A stretch of 64,000 nucleotides of DNA from Natrarchaeobaculum sulfurireducens (GTDB taxonomy: Archaea; Halobacteriota; Halobacteria; Halobacteriales; Natrialbaceae), in the NCBI RefSeq assembly GCF_003430825.1, contig NZ_CP024047.1:1-64000 (forward strand), read 5' to 3'. Shown here one piece after another: positions 31,932 to 41,561 of this stretch. The notes beneath the pieces were generated by a model. It was not told the origin of the DNA, made no database searches, and saw nothing but the letters and a program-made list of their open reading frames with translations. Positions within the stretch are counted from its first letter, which is position 1. Each line of letters begins with the position of its first letter. Position numbers and translations under genes: made by a program.

Positions 31932-33275
31932 TCACTGTCGATTTTGGTCGTACGCTCCCTCACGCTCGAGGACACCGCGCCGTCGTAACACGCTCGGTGT
32001 TCGACAGATACCGGGAGCGCCGGTCGCCTGCGGGACGGTACAGTTGTTGCAGTTCTCACAGAGGACGGTCGGGTCGTCGTCGCTCGAGTGCAACAACCGA
32101 GCACCGAGCCGTGGCTCCGCGTAGAACGGACGGGCGAGCCCGACGGCGTCACATGCCGGTTCAGTCCCGCTCGAGCCGTCACCAAGCAGCCGATCCATCT
32201 GCCCGCGCTCGCGGATCCCGCCCTCCGCCAGGACGGGGATCGACACCTCGTCTCTCACTCGGCGACAGAACGCCTCGTTCCAGGCCGGTTCGAAGTCGTA
32301 CTGCAGCGACTCCACGCGATTGCCGAGGGCGACGAGTCGTTTCCGAACGGGGCCGCCGAAGGCCGCGTCGTACCCCTCCTGTAGCGCCTCGTTCTCCCAG
32401 GCTCGAGCGGGGTACTCGCCACGGACGATGCTCATATCCCAGACGACCGACGTCAGGACGGGGACGACGGCGTCGTAGCCGATCGTCTCGAGGCGGCGGG
32501 CGATTTCGACGCCGTCGGCGAGCGAGAGCTTCCGCCGTACCAGCGGCGACGGCGGCGCGGGGGTCTCTGCGGGGACTTTGGTCACGAGCGGGATGTCCCC
32601 CGCCCGGTCGCGGATCTCGTCGTGAACGAGCGCGAGAAACTCGAGGCGGGCCTCGGGTGAGCCGCCGAACTCGTCGTCGCGACGGTTGTAAAACGGCGAG
32701 AGGAACTGCTGGACGATCCCCATGTTCGCCCCCGAGATGTGGATCCCGTCGTAGCCGGCGTCGGCGGCGTAGGCGGCCGAGCGGCCGAAGTCAGCTGCGA
32801 GATCGTACACCTCCTCGGTCGAGAGGACGTGGGGGTCGTACGAGAGCGCTCCCACGCGATCGAACAGTCGCAGTTGCCACGGGAGTTCGGAGACGGCGAG
32901 TTGCTCGAGTTCGGGGTGTTTGCGGCGGTACTCGGCGTTCCAGGTCTCCATGCTCCGCAGGCCGCCGTGTTCGAGCTGGATGAAGATGCGGCTCCCGTGG
33001 TCGTGAACCCGGTCGGTCAGCCGCGACAGCCGCGAGACGAACGCGGGGTCGTGGACGCGGGTCATCCCCGGTGCGGCACAGCCGCCCTCGCCCTGGACGA
33101 TCGTCGCGCCCTGAAAGAGCAGTCCCACGCCGGATTTGGCGGCGGGCTCGAGTTCCTCGATCAGCGTCTCGACTGCGTCCGGCCCGTTGCCCGCACACTC
33201 GAGCAGCGGTGCCCGGTAGAGCCGGTTCGGGACCGTCACGTCGCCGATCTCGAATGGGTCCTCGAGGGTGGCCAT
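31932..33275 (-). CDS. NADH:flavin oxidoreductase (OYE-like)
   Basis: A 447-residue TIM-barrel FMN enzyme of the old yellow enzyme family. Signs are the N-terminal DPFEIGDVTVPNRLYRAPL, IFIQLEHGG, GYDGIHISGANMGIVQQFLSPFYNRRDDEFGGS, and VGLARPFYAEP. Near the end CENCNNC plus a later Cys (GICR) could bind an iron-sulfur cluster as in 2,4-dienoyl-CoA reductases, but the C-terminal NAD(P) domains of those proteins are missing. ATG 33275 (MATLEDPF) fits the family. The substrate is unknown, presumably an activated alkene. Confidence 0.85.
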   Translation of the reverse strand: MATLEDPFEIGDVTVPNRLYRAPLLECAGNGPDAVETLIEELEPAAKSGVGLLFQGATIVQGEGGCAAPGMTRVHDPAFVSRLSRLTDRVHDHGSRIFIQLEHGGLRSMETWNAEYRRKHPELEQLAVSELPWQLRLFDRVGALSYDPHVLSTEEVYDLAADFGRSAAYAADAGYDGIHISGANMGIVQQFLSPFYNRRDDEFGGSPEARLEFLALVHDEIRDRAGDIPLVTKVPAETPAPPSPLVRRKLSLADGVEIARRLETIGYDAVVPVLTSVVWDMSIVRGEYPARAWENEALQEGYDAAFGGPVRKRLVALGNRVESLQYDFEPAWNEAFCRRVRDEVSIPVLAEGGIRERGQMDRLLGDGSSGTEPACDAVGLARPFYAEPRLGARLLHSSDDDPTVLCENCNNCTVPQATGAPGICRTPSVLRRRGVLEREGAYDQNRQ

Positions 33276-33382
33276 AGCCCGTCTATTACGGGTGTACACA
33301 AGAGCGTAGCGTCGGTGGGCGAAAACGGCTCTCGTGAGTCGGTGTCCGTAGACATATCTGTCAGCTCGCCGTTCGAACGGGC

Positions 33383-33664
33383 ATGGCTCCGATCACGCGA
33401 CTCGTCCTCGACGTGTTGAAACCCCACGACCCCGGTGTCGTCGACTTTACGACGGAACTGGGCGACCTCGAGGCCGTCGAGGCGGCGACGGCGACGGTCG
33501 TCGAAGTCGACGAGACCGTCAAGACGCTGCGGGTAACGCTCGAGGGCGAGGCCCTCTCGATCGACGCGATCCGCGAGGAAATTCAGGACCTGAGCGGGTC
33601 GATTCACTCGATCGATCAGGTCGCCTGTGGCTCGCGTGCCATCGACGATCCCTGGCTCGGCTGA
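33383..33664 (+). CDS. DUF211 domain protein
   Basis: A 93-residue protein starting MAPITRLVLDVLKPHDPGVV, a close fit to the archaeal DUF211 family, which has a ferredoxin-like fold. VVEVDETVKTLRVTLEG and IQDLSGSIHSIDQVACG are the other family segments. Function is unknown; a metal-related role is suggested here by the VIT-family gene two bases downstream. TATA-like ACATATC at 33350-33356 would give a leaderless transcript. Confidence 0.88.
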   Translation: MAPITRLVLDVLKPHDPGVVDFTTELGDLEAVEAATATVVEVDETVKTLRVTLEGEALSIDAIREEIQDLSGSIHSIDQVACGSRAIDDPWLG

Positions 33665-33666
33665 CG

Positions 33667-34248
33667 ATGGGTCGTCGACTCGCCCGGCTTCGTCGCGTCC
33701 TCGAGAAAGAGGACGTCCGCTCGATCTCGCGGCGGTACTTCATCGCCAACGGATTCGACGGGACGCTCACCAGCATCGGCGTCGTCGTCGGCGCGTATCT
33801 CTCCGGGATCGACGAGGGGCTCACCGTCGTCGCGATCGGCCTCGGGGCGGCCGTCGGGCTCGGTACCTCGGGCGTCTGGAGCGTCTGGGAGATCGAGCGC
33901 GCTCAGGCGCTGGCCGAACAGGAACGTATCGAGCAGGCGATGCTCACCGAACTCGAGGACACCCGCGTCCAGCGTGAACATCGCGCCGCCCAGATCGTCC
34001 ACGCCACCGCGAGCGCAACCGGGCCGATCCTCGCCATCCTGTTGACGCTCTCGCCGCTGGTGCTCGAGGGCGTCGTCTTTACGATGGCCCAGTCGGTCCT
34101 GGCGTCGATCGCCGTCGGCGTCGCGATCCTGGCGGCGTTCGGGATCTATCTCGCGTCGATCTCGAAACAGCGCTGGTACGTTGCGGCCGTTCGCATGGGA
34201 CTGGCCGGGATCGTCGTGGCGGGCATCAACGTCTTCTTACCCGGCTGA
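33667..34248 (+). CDS. VIT1/CCC1-family membrane transporter
   Basis: A 193-residue membrane protein beginning SRRYFIANGFDGTLTSIGVV, the characteristic first helix of vacuolar iron/manganese transporters; GLGAAVGLGTSGVWSVWEIERA forms helix 2 and the start of the metal-binding loop, and three helices follow. The cytoplasmic loop holds Glu residues in the EQERIEQAMLTELEDTRV segment. It likely moves Fe2+ or Mn2+. The gene follows DUF211 after 2 bases, so the two are one operon. Confidence 0.88.
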   Translation: MGRRLARLRRVLEKEDVRSISRRYFIANGFDGTLTSIGVVVGAYLSGIDEGLTVVAIGLGAAVGLGTSGVWSVWEIERAQALAEQERIEQAMLTELEDTRVQREHRAAQIVHATASATGPILAILLTLSPLVLEGVVFTMAQSVLASIAVGVAILAAFGIYLASISKQRWYVAAVRMGLAGIVVAGINVFLPG

Positions 34249-34312
34249 GCCGTTTTGACTGCCTTTCGATCGCCTGGTACGATTCTTGTCTCCGGCTGTG
34301 GACGACTCGAGT

Positions 34313-34723
34313 ATGGGAGCTCTGTCCACGATCCCGACGTCCGTCGACGACGCCTCCCGATTCCTCCCCTGGTTTCGCGTGGTGTTCGGCACGATCGGTC
34401 TCCTATCCCCGCGCCTGCTCGGCCGGTGGTACGGCCTGTCCGCCGCGGATGGGGGCTCGCTCGAGGTCGCCCTTCGGTATGCGTGCGTTCGGGCACTCGG
34501 CCTGGGACTCGGGCAGCTGACGGCGTCCGCCGACCGCCGTCCCGACTGGGACCGTATCGCCTTGTTGGTCGATACGCTGGACACACTCATGATTCTCGAG
34601 GCGGGACTCCGCGGACGGATTCCGAGACGGAGCGCGCTCGTGATGCTGAGCGGGACGGTCACGGGAACGGTGGTCGGAGCCCTCACGCGACGGCGCATCA
34701 CGACGGAATCGGCGGCCGACTGA
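34313..34723 (+). CDS. Small membrane protein, function unknown
   Basis: A 136-residue protein from ATG 34313 (MGALSTIPTSVD). Hydrophobic helices are predicted around FRVVFGTIGLLSPRLLGRW, ALRYACVRALGLGLGQL, a middle LVDTLDTLMILEAGL and ALVMLSGTVTGTVVGAL. The arrangement recalls haloarchaeal DUF4267-like proteins, but the match is uncertain. A longer in-frame start at 34286 is possible. Confidence 0.65.
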   Translation: MGALSTIPTSVDDASRFLPWFRVVFGTIGLLSPRLLGRWYGLSAADGGSLEVALRYACVRALGLGLGQLTASADRRPDWDRIALLVDTLDTLMILEAGLRGRIPRRSALVMLSGTVTGTVVGALTRRRITTESAAD

Positions 34724-34751
34724 CACTCCGTCGGCAACCCCGAGGTCGGAC

Positions 34752-35183
34752 TTACGGTGGGAGTACGACCGCGCGGCCTTCGATCTCGCCGTGCTCGAGT
34801 CGCTCCGCGACGGTGTTAATCTCCGCTAAGTCGTGGCGTTCGGTGTGTAACTCGACGTCGCCGCGGTCGACGAGCGCGACCAGCTCTTGCAGTTCGGTGT
34901 ACCGACCGACGAGATCGCCCTGATACGACATGGCGACATCCTCCTCGCTCGGGTCGACCGTGTGGTGGGCTCCAAGGTCGTCGACTACCTCGAGGGCGGG
35001 CTTGGGGTTGTCGATCCACACCGCCGTTACCACCTCGATGCGCTCGTCGTCGACCTCGCCCCAGGCGTTGTCCTCGAGTCCAGCGTCTGGAACGCCGAGA
35101 GCACCCGTCGCGAACAACCCGCCCAGTGCGACGCCGCCACAGATGGCGATCACAAGCACGGCCTTCACCATCCTCTCGATCAT
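34752..35183 (-). pseudogene. Chimeric gene: LEA14-like start fused to alcohol dehydrogenase pieces
   Basis: The 143-codon frame has no single family. Residues 1 to about 59 (a membrane helix, then VPDAGLEDNAWGEVDDERIE and AVWIDNP) look like a haloarchaeal LEA14-type water-stress protein. Residues about 60-80 (ALEVVDDLGAHHTVDPSEED) look like the NAD-binding region of a zinc alcohol dehydrogenase. Residues about 87-143 (GDLVGRYTELQELVALVDRG through EIEGRAVVLPP) are the dehydrogenase C-terminus. The catalytic zinc domain and part of the Rossmann fold are missing. It is probably a deletion or recombination scar kept in frame, not a working enzyme. Confidence 0.6.
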
Positions 35184-35327
35184 AGACGATGCTTGAACTG
35201 ACCTGTAATGGCCCTTCTACGTTGGCGAACTGCCCACGTCGCCGCCTGTAGACGGTGGTCTGTCGATCTCGATCGATAGCGACCTCCTCGGTTCGGGAGA
35301 ACCGTCCCACGCGTGGCTGTCAGAGCG

Positions 35328-35864
35328 TTACTTCTCGACTTCGAGCAAGGCCACCCGCTCACGGACGAGCGCGGAGAGTGACGCGTCGGTGGCGGCCCGC
35401 TCAGCCTCGGTGATGTCGAAGAACGCACACAGTGTCTCGGCGTCGGTTCGCTCGAGCGTCGGTTCCTGCGAGCCGATGGCGTCCAGCCCGCGGACCTGCT
35501 CGCAAGCAGCAGCCGCTCTGGTTTCGCGGTCGGTGTCGCCGTCGGCATCATCACTCGGTCCGGCGTCGATTAGGATCACAGCCCGGTTTTCGCCCTCGCC
35601 GACGCCCATCTCGAGGGCGCGGTCGATCTGGCGACGGCCGGCGGCGTACAGCAGGATTTCGACCGCCCGGTCGCGGGCGATGTTCTCGCCGCGTTCGATC
35701 GCTCGGTCGGCGAGTTCGACGGCCCGCTCGAGGTGATCGCGGTCTGCGACGTAGTGGGCGTCGAACGCCTGGATCGTCACGCCGTGGCGCTCGCCGATCG
35801 TGCCGAGATCGGCGACGAACGAATCGAGGTCGTCGACGGCCAGTCGACACTCGAGCACCCGCAT
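35328..35864 (-). CDS. cgi121: KEOPS complex subunit Cgi121
   Basis: Cgi121 binds tRNA and stimulates the KEOPS complex that makes the universal N6-threonylcarbamoyl adenosine (t6A) at position 37. The 178-residue protein starts [20 protein letters not shown] and has the family features RAVEILLYAAGRRQIDRALEMG and ENRAVILIDAG. Its ATG overlaps the stop codon of hel308 (TAATG), a pairing often seen in haloarchaea. Confidence 0.9.
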   Translation of the reverse strand: MRVLECRLAVDDLDSFVADLGTIGERHGVTIQAFDAHYVADRDHLERAVELADRAIERGENIARDRAVEILLYAAGRRQIDRALEMGVGEGENRAVILIDAGPSDDADGDTDRETRAAAACEQVRGLDAIGSQEPTLERTDAETLCAFFDITEAERAATDASLSALVRERVALLEVEK

Positions 35865-38263
35865 TAGAAATCACCCAGGCTCGACTGGCCGTCGTCCGAC
35901 TCGTCCGATTCGACGCCCGGGTCGGGGTCGTCCCTGCCCTCGCCGCTCGAGCGTGTCACACCGCCCGTTTCGGGATCGATCGGCTCGACGCCGTCCATCG
36001 ACGGGTCCTCGCGGCCAGCGTTCTCGAGGATCGTTTCGGCCGTTTTCTCCCCTTTCAGGACGCCCAGGACGACCCCTTTGTCGACCGTCCGCAGGTCGGC
36101 GGGCTCCTCGATGTCGGCCGCGTAGAGCCGCCGGGCGCGCTTGCGACCGACGCCGCCCACCGAGACGAGTTCTAGTAGCTCTTCGCCGACGCCGTGTTCG
36201 ACGCGGGCGCGGGCCTCGCGGACGGCGACGGTCCACTCGCTGTCGACCTCGCGGGCGAGCGACTCGGCGGCCCCGAGCAGCCACTCGGCGGTGTCGACTT
36301 TGCCCCGCAGGTCACCGGGACCGATCTTGTACCGCTCGGTGATCGTCTCCTCGTCGGTCTCGTCGGCCCAGTCCTCGAGCAGTTTCCCGGTCTTGAGCGC
36401 GGCGAGCCAGTCTTCGAAGCGACTCTCCTCGAACTCGCTCGGGGCGTCCCCGAGCAGCTCGCGCTCGCGTTCGTAGTAGAGTTCGCCGAATGTCTCGTCC
36501 TCACTGGAGCGCAAGTAGAGTTCGTACATGTCCGGGGTGCGCGAGATGAGCTGGTAGAGACCGAGAGCAGTCGGTCGCTCGTCAGCGCCCTCGAGCCCGT
36601 GGACGATCTCGGCGGCGCTCATCGGGTCGAGGTAGAGCCGCGAGACGGTGTGACCGAGGCTGGTGGCCTCGAGTTCTTCGTCCGTGCCAGCGTCGTCGGC
36701 GAGGTCGGCAGCGGCGGTAAACGCGCTCGTCGCGTCGTCGCCGCCTTCCGCCCCTTCGCGCTCTCGCGGTGGCTCGCTCGAGCGATCCGAGCCACCTGAC
36801 GGTGCGCGTTCGATGAAGTCGTTCCGCTCGAGATACGCGAGCACGTCGTCAGTGACGCGCTCGAGTCGGCCCGCTTCCGAGGATTGACTCGCATAGAGGG
36901 TCGCCTCGAGGAACTCGAGGAGGCCTTCACGGGTCCGGGCGAAGCCGGAGGCGATGGTCGCGAGGACGTGCGTTCGCAGTGCGGGTTCGGCCGCGAGTTT
37001 CGAGCGAACGGCTTCGGGATCGGCCCAGACGTAGCGGTCGAACAGTTCCTGACTCTCGTCGTGGCTCTTCGCCAGCAAGACGGCCTCGCCGTAGGGGTCG
37101 AGCCCCGGTCGGCCGGCTCGTCCCATCATCTGGTGGATCTCGAGGACGTCGAGGGGGGCCATCCCGCCAGCGCTTGGGTCGAATCGTCGCCAGTCGCGGA
37201 CGACGACGCGGCGGGCGGGCGTGTTGACGCCGGCTGCAAGGGTGGGTGTCGCCGAGATAACCTTCAGCAGGCGGTCACGGAAGGCGTCTTCGACGAGCGA
37301 CCGCTGGGTCGCAGAGAGCCCCGCGTGATGAAAGGCCGAGCCGCGTTCGACGCAATCGGCGAGGTCCGTGCTGGTTTCGGTGTCGCTGTCGTCGCGGATC
37401 TCCGCGGCGAGGTCGGCGAGATCGGTACGCTCGTCCTCGGCCAGTTCGTGACTCGAGACCCCTCCAAGCCGGCGGGCTGCGGCCTCTGCATTCCGTCGGG
37501 AGTTGACGAACACGAGCGAGGAGCCACCCTCCTGGAGGATATCGCGGACGAGCGCGGCTTCCTGTTTCTCAGTGCCCTCGACGGGCACTTCACGGGTCGA
37601 GCCGTCGTCGAAGTTGAGCGCGTTGCCGTAGTGGACGCCCATCCGGAGGTCGATCGGTCGCCAGTCCGTATCGACGAGCGAGGCGTCGAGCCAGTCGGCG
37701 ATCTCGCCGGCGTTGCCGACGGTCGCCGAGAGTGCAACGACCTGCATCCCGGGGTTCAGTCGCCGGAGTTTGGCCAGGGTAACCTCGAGCGTCGGGCCCC
37801 GGTTGCGGTCGTCGATGAGGTGGACCTCATCGGAGACGACACAGGTCAGCTCCGAGAGCCAGCTGGCACCGTTTCGCACGAGTGAGTCGACTTTCTCGCT
37901 GGTCGCGACGACGATGTCTTTCGTCGCGAGCCAGTCGCTGGTGCTCTCGTAGTTCCCGGTCGTGACGCCGGTGGTGACGCCGAACTCCTCGTAGGCTTCG
38001 AACTCGGCTTGTTTCTCGCTTGCCAGGGCGCGCAGGGGGACGATGTACAGCGCCTTCCCGCCGCGGGCGACCGCCGACAGCATCGAGAGGGCCGCGATCA
38101 TCGTCTTGCCGCTGGCGGTGGGGACGGCGGCGACGAGGTTTTCACCCTCGAGTGCTCCGGCCTCGACTGCCTCGGCCTGTGGTGGGTAGAGTGCCTCGAT
38201 CCCCTCGTCCCGGAAGTGTGAGACGGCCCCGGGCGGGAGCCCCGACAGCTCCTCGATAGTCAT
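35864..38263 (-). CDS. hel308: ATP-dependent DNA helicase Hel308
   Basis: This Ski2-family 3'-5' helicase remodels stalled replication forks. The 799-residue protein has Q-motif YPPQAEAV, Walker A VPTASGKT (47-54), motif [10 protein letters not shown] (144-151), [17 protein letters not shown], motif [12 protein letters not shown], and a C-terminal ratchet and helix-hairpin-helix section ([13 protein letters not shown]). An acidic insert near 530-570 is not universal. ATG 38263 ([13 protein letters not shown]) is fixed by the family start and a TATA at 38289-38294. Confidence 0.95.
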   Translation of the reverse strand: MTIEELSGLPPGAVSHFRDEGIEALYPPQAEAVEAGALEGENLVAAVPTASGKTMIAALSMLSAVARGGKALYIVPLRALASEKQAEFEAYEEFGVTTGVTTGNYESTSDWLATKDIVVATSEKVDSLVRNGASWLSELTCVVSDEVHLIDDRNRGPTLEVTLAKLRRLNPGMQVVALSATVGNAGEIADWLDASLVDTDWRPIDLRMGVHYGNALNFDDGSTREVPVEGTEKQEAALVRDILQEGGSSLVFVNSRRNAEAAARRLGGVSSHELAEDERTDLADLAAEIRDDSDTETSTDLADCVERGSAFHHAGLSATQRSLVEDAFRDRLLKVISATPTLAAGVNTPARRVVVRDWRRFDPSAGGMAPLDVLEIHQMMGRAGRPGLDPYGEAVLLAKSHDESQELFDRYVWADPEAVRSKLAAEPALRTHVLATIASGFARTREGLLEFLEATLYASQSSEAGRLERVTDDVLAYLERNDFIERAPSGGSDRSSEPPREREGAEGGDDATSAFTAAADLADDAGTDEELEATSLGHTVSRLYLDPMSAAEIVHGLEGADERPTALGLYQLISRTPDMYELYLRSSEDETFGELYYERERELLGDAPSEFEESRFEDWLAALKTGKLLEDWADETDEETITERYKIGPGDLRGKVDTAEWLLGAAESLAREVDSEWTVAVREARARVEHGVGEELLELVSVGGVGRKRARRLYAADIEEPADLRTVDKGVVLGVLKGEKTAETILENAGREDPSMDGVEPIDPETGGVTRSSGEGRDDPDPGVESDESDDGQSSLGDF

Positions 38264-38682
38264 TGGCCGTCTTTGGAGCGTGTTGCGGTTTAAAGTGTCG
38301 TCTCCGCGGCCGGATCGCACTCGCACGCCACGTTTATGACTGGGATCTCCGATCGAATCGTCTCGGGGTCGCCGACACCTCGACACGGCAAGCAGTCGCC
38401 ACGTGAGCCACCTCGAGACCAGGTGGTTCGAGCGGCTAGCACTCACCCACCAGCACGAGTCGGCAAAGCTGTCCCGAACGGTCTCGAGGCGTTTAGTCTG
38501 CCTTTTGTCTGTTTTCGATGGAGTGCGTGCCGACGCGCTTGTACCGACTCACCGGTACAACAGCTCGTATCGGTCGCCTATCCGATGTGGGAACGGTCAT
38601 GAAAGTTGCGATGAGGGTGATCAAAACGCTCGTCTCGCTGGGTCCGGTTACAGAAGCGCAAGGAGAATGCCTGACCCAAAGG
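38264..38682. other. 419-bp gap with no supported gene
   Basis: This gap holds the hel308 promoter (TTTAAA on the reverse strand, 38289-38294, 28 bases before the ATG) and, at its right end, most of a perfect hairpin (38670-38687). A 30-codon frame at 38599-38691 (MKVAMRVIKTLVSLG) and longer Arg-rich frames have no supporting features. I see no RNA gene. Confidence 0.6.
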
Positions 38683-38687
38683 TCAGG
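38670..38687. terminator. 7-bp hairpin at the end of the Lrp-type gene
   Basis: CCTGACC, loop CAAA, GGTCAGG form an exact stem that overlaps the stop codon of the Lrp-type gene (reverse strand). No U-run follows, so a termination role is a guess. Confidence 0.35.
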
Positions 38688-39180
38688 ATGAATCCTCGTC
38701 GGTAAGTGCGTCGACGAGGGTGTCGACTTCGAAGTCGTTGACCGGGTACGTCTCGTTTTTGACGGTCGTGATCACGAACTTCGAACTCGTCCGCGTCACC
38801 TCGTCGATCGACTCGTACTCCTCGACGAGGGTCTCGACCATCTTCCGACTGGTCGCGTGTGCGACGAGGACGAAGTCCGTATCGCCCATCGTGAAGTAAA
38901 CCTGGTTGACGCCCTCGATGTTCGCGAGTTTCTCGCCGACGTCGTCGTGATAGCCCTCGCCGAACTCGGCGTACACCTCGCTGATGATCGCGATCTCGAG
39001 GCCGATCTTCGACAGATCCACCTCGAGCAGGTCGTTTTTCACGACCCCCTCCTCTCGGAGTTGTTTGAGCCGGTAGTGAACCGTCGACTTTGGGATCCCG
39101 GTGTGTTCGTGGATCGCCACTGCGCTATCGGTGCCCGCTGCCGCTGCCGCCTTGAGAATCCGGATATCTTTTTCGTCCAT
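38683..39180 (-). CDS. Lrp/AsnC-family transcriptional regulator
   Basis: A 165-residue regulator with an N-terminal helix-turn-helix (MDEKDIRILKAAAAAG, then PKSTVHYRLKQLREEGV) and a C-terminal AsnC/RAM ligand-binding fold (residues about 65-140, GVNQVYFTMGDTDFVLVA). The family senses amino acids or related metabolites. The gene lies 172 bases downstream of an amino-acid permease gene on the same strand, so the permease may be a target or co-transcribed (inference). Confidence 0.92.
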   Translation of the reverse strand: MDEKDIRILKAAAAAGTDSAVAIHEHTGIPKSTVHYRLKQLREEGVVKNDLLEVDLSKIGLEIAIISEVYAEFGEGYHDDVGEKLANIEGVNQVYFTMGDTDFVLVAHATSRKMVETLVEEYESIDEVTRTSSKFVITTVKNETYPVNDFEVDTLVDALTDEDSS

Positions 39181-39352
39181 CGTTTACGACGTGAAGTTCG
39201 GTTCGCTCGAGCGACGACGACCGATCGATCGCCGGCTCGAAACGACGTATCTGGATAGAGTTCGCTCACCAGTAATGAAGGTACGCGATCGGTCAACAGC
39301 GTGCACGTTCGACCACGACCGTTCCGAGGGGGTTGCTCGGGTGTGGTGTTGT

Positions 39353-40759
39353 CTAGTCGTCGCTCAGCGCGCTCATCTTCTCGACGACTTCGTCCGAGGA
39401 GTCGACCGGTGAATCGCCGGAGAGCGCGTAGAGGACGACCCCGAACGCACACCAGAGGAGGACGATGGCCCACTCGTAGGGCCATAGCAGTGCGGATTGG
39501 CCGCCGGGGAGATAGAGCGTGACGAAGACCCCAGTCAGTATCAGCCCGATGATACCGGTGAGGTAGCCGCCAGGAACCTTGTACGGGCGGTCCATCTCCG
39601 GCTCACGGTATCGCAAGATCAGGAACGAGAGGACGACGAAGAACCAGGCGACGACGATGCCGATCCCGCCGGCGTTGACGATCCACGTCAGCATCTGCTC
39701 GCCGAAAAACGGCGCGAGTACCGACAGGGCACCGATCAGCAAAATTGCGTTACTGGGCGTGTTGTACGTGGGGTGGACCGTCGAGAGCCACTTCGGGAGC
39801 ATCCCGGCTTCGGCGAGAGCGAACAGCGCTCGACTCCCGCCGATGATGAACGCGTTCCAACTCGTCAGAATCCCCGCGATACCCGCCAGGGCCATGATCT
39901 GGCCGACAGTGGTGCTGTCGTAGAGGACACCCATCGCCTCGGCGGCAGGCAGCGTACTGTCGACGAGTTCGGCACCCGGAAGGGCACGACTCGAGCCCCA
40001 GATGACGGCCATGTAAAACAGCGCGGCCATCCCGACCGACAGCAAGATCAATAGTCCCAGCGTTCGGGCGGGAATGTCGGCTTCCTCGGCCGACTGCGGG
40101 ATGACATCAAAGCCGACGAACATGAAGGGGGTCATCAAGATGACGGCGAAGATGCCGGCGGTACCGGCACCGAACGAGGGATCAGGTGACGGCTGGCCGC
40201 TCGTGACTGCGCTGGCGACCAGCATGACACCGGCCAGTGCGATGACGACGGTCATGATGATCTGGAACTGGGCGGCGATGCGGATGCCGATGTAGTTCAG
40301 GAACGTCATCGCGACCGTTCCCAGTACGCCGACGACGATCCACGTGGCGTACACCGGTTCGCCAGCGACGTTCCAGAGCGGGAACGCGTCGAATCCGGGG
40401 ATGATAAACGCCATCGCCGAGGGCAACGCAACCGCCTCGAAAGCCGCGACAGTGACGTATCCGAAAATGAGTGCCCACGTACAGAGAAACGAGCCGATTG
40501 GTCCCAGCGCCCTGAGGCTATACACCTGTGCCCCACCGACGAGCGGCATCGCCGACGCGAGTTCGCTGTAGATGATCGCGACGAAACTGACGACGATTGC
40601 CCCGGCGACGAACGCGACGATCGCCCCGTGCGGGCCGCCCGAGTCGATCCAGTCGCCGGCGAGAATAATCCATCCCCAGCCGATCATCGCCCCGAAAGAG
40701 AGAATAAGCGTCTCCTTGCTCCCTAACGTCTTTTCCAACCCGTGAGTAGATTCTGACAT
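39353..40759 (-). CDS. APC-family amino-acid permease
   Basis: A 468-residue secondary transporter with about 12 membrane helices. GLEKTLGSKETLILSFGAMIG starts the first helix with the unwound GxG-type site (FGAMIGWGW), and helix 6 contains MFVGFDVIPQSAEEADIPAR, typical of amino-acid and amine permeases. YREPEMDRPYKVPGG precedes the final helices. The transported amino acid is not predictable. An Lrp-type regulator gene lies just downstream. Confidence 0.9.
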   Translation of the reverse strand: MSESTHGLEKTLGSKETLILSFGAMIGWGWIILAGDWIDSGGPHGAIVAFVAGAIVVSFVAIIYSELASAMPLVGGAQVYSLRALGPIGSFLCTWALIFGYVTVAAFEAVALPSAMAFIIPGFDAFPLWNVAGEPVYATWIVVGVLGTVAMTFLNYIGIRIAAQFQIIMTVVIALAGVMLVASAVTSGQPSPDPSFGAGTAGIFAVILMTPFMFVGFDVIPQSAEEADIPARTLGLLILLSVGMAALFYMAVIWGSSRALPGAELVDSTLPAAEAMGVLYDSTTVGQIMALAGIAGILTSWNAFIIGGSRALFALAEAGMLPKWLSTVHPTYNTPSNAILLIGALSVLAPFFGEQMLTWIVNAGGIGIVVAWFFVVLSFLILRYREPEMDRPYKVPGGYLTGIIGLILTGVFVTLYLPGGQSALLWPYEWAIVLLWCAFGVVLYALSGDSPVDSSDEVVEKMSALSDD

Positions 40760-41125
40760 GGTTGTGAGTTTCTTCCAGGAAGGTTTTTCACGGACTCTGT
40801 CTTGTATCTTCCGACTAGAGTTGTATCTAGAGCAATTATATCTTCAGACAATGGAATGGGTCTAACTCTTGTCCCTATATTTGTGATTTGTTGAATAACG
40901 TGGGCTATAAGTTGAGTTCGTGCAACACACGCCGGAACGCGACCTTCGTCGGTCTCTTACCGGCGGGACCGACTCCACAGTCACGTATGGCTGGTCCAGG
41001 GCCCGCTCTTGGGGCCGGGTCCGCTCTCGGACGCGCGATCGCTCGAGAGCACTGTCCCGGGCTGTACGGACGGTCGATTCCGTTCGATCGCTAACGATTT
41101 ACGCCGATCGGCCGAACGACTCACT
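40760..41125. other. 366-bp divergent gap between permease and ferredoxin genes
   Basis: The gap is AT-rich near 40800-40920 and contains the dyad at 40815-40830, an ATTATAT sequence at 40836-40842 and TATAA at 40904-40908 that could be TATA elements. No supported gene is seen; the frames at 40888-41094 and 41009-41125 lack haloarchaeal composition. Confidence 0.55.
40815..40830. promoter_or_regulatory. Dyad CTAGA-6-TCTAG
   Basis: Exact 5-base arms, each containing the rare CTAG, flank GTTGTA. The sequence TTGTATCT also occurs twice (40802-40809 and 40821-40828). Lrp-type regulators bind AT-rich dyads of this size; the linked Lrp-type gene makes it a candidate target. Confidence 0.35.
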
Positions 41126-41371
41126 ATGCGAATCGAATTCGACGAGGACACGTGTATCGGAATGTTCCAGTGTGTCGCCGAGTGGGATGCCTTCGAGAAG
41201 GACAAATCGCGCGGAAAGGCGGTCCTCGAGGACGCAACGGAGATCGAAGACGGCGTTTTCGCTCGTGAAGTGCCCGAGGACGCAGAACTCGACGCGAAGT
41301 TCGCCGCTCGTACGTGTCCGGTCGATGCGATCGTGATCTACGACGACGATGGCGAGCAGTTGATCCCCTAG
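41126..41371 (+). CDS. Ferredoxin of the single [3Fe-4S] type
   Basis: An 81-residue electron carrier. Cys10, Cys16 and Cys64 (in DTCIGMFQC and ARTCPVDAI) form a three-cysteine pattern; position 13, the fourth cysteine in [4Fe-4S] proteins, is Met, which indicates a [3Fe-4S] cluster. Such ferredoxins often serve P450s or dehydrogenases; no partner lies adjacent. ATG 41126 begins the conserved MRIEFDED segment. Confidence 0.85.
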   Translation: MRIEFDEDTCIGMFQCVAEWDAFEKDKSRGKAVLEDATEIEDGVFAREVPEDAELDAKFAARTCPVDAIVIYDDDGEQLIP

Positions 41372-41561
41372 GTTCCCGTCTCTTCTCGCGGCGACGCTGA
41401 ATCCGGGACCGCTCGAGCAGCGAGTGCAACAGCGCTGACGCGGCCGTTTTCCGTGCGAATCGCTCTCGGTGTCGATTCAGGGTCGGCGACGGGACCCACC
41501 CCCGTGGTCGGCGACGAAAACGTGGAATCGAGGTGCAGTCGCGTCGAACTGTCCCTCGAGC

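Noticed and set aside
36884-37885. Forward frame of 333 codons within hel308
   Set aside because: It lies entirely opposite the helicase domain, so it is a shadow.
38599-38691. A 30-codon frame (MKVAMRVIKTLVSLG) before the Lrp-type gene end
   Set aside because: No promoter, no haloarchaeal composition, and it overlaps the end of the regulator gene and a hairpin.
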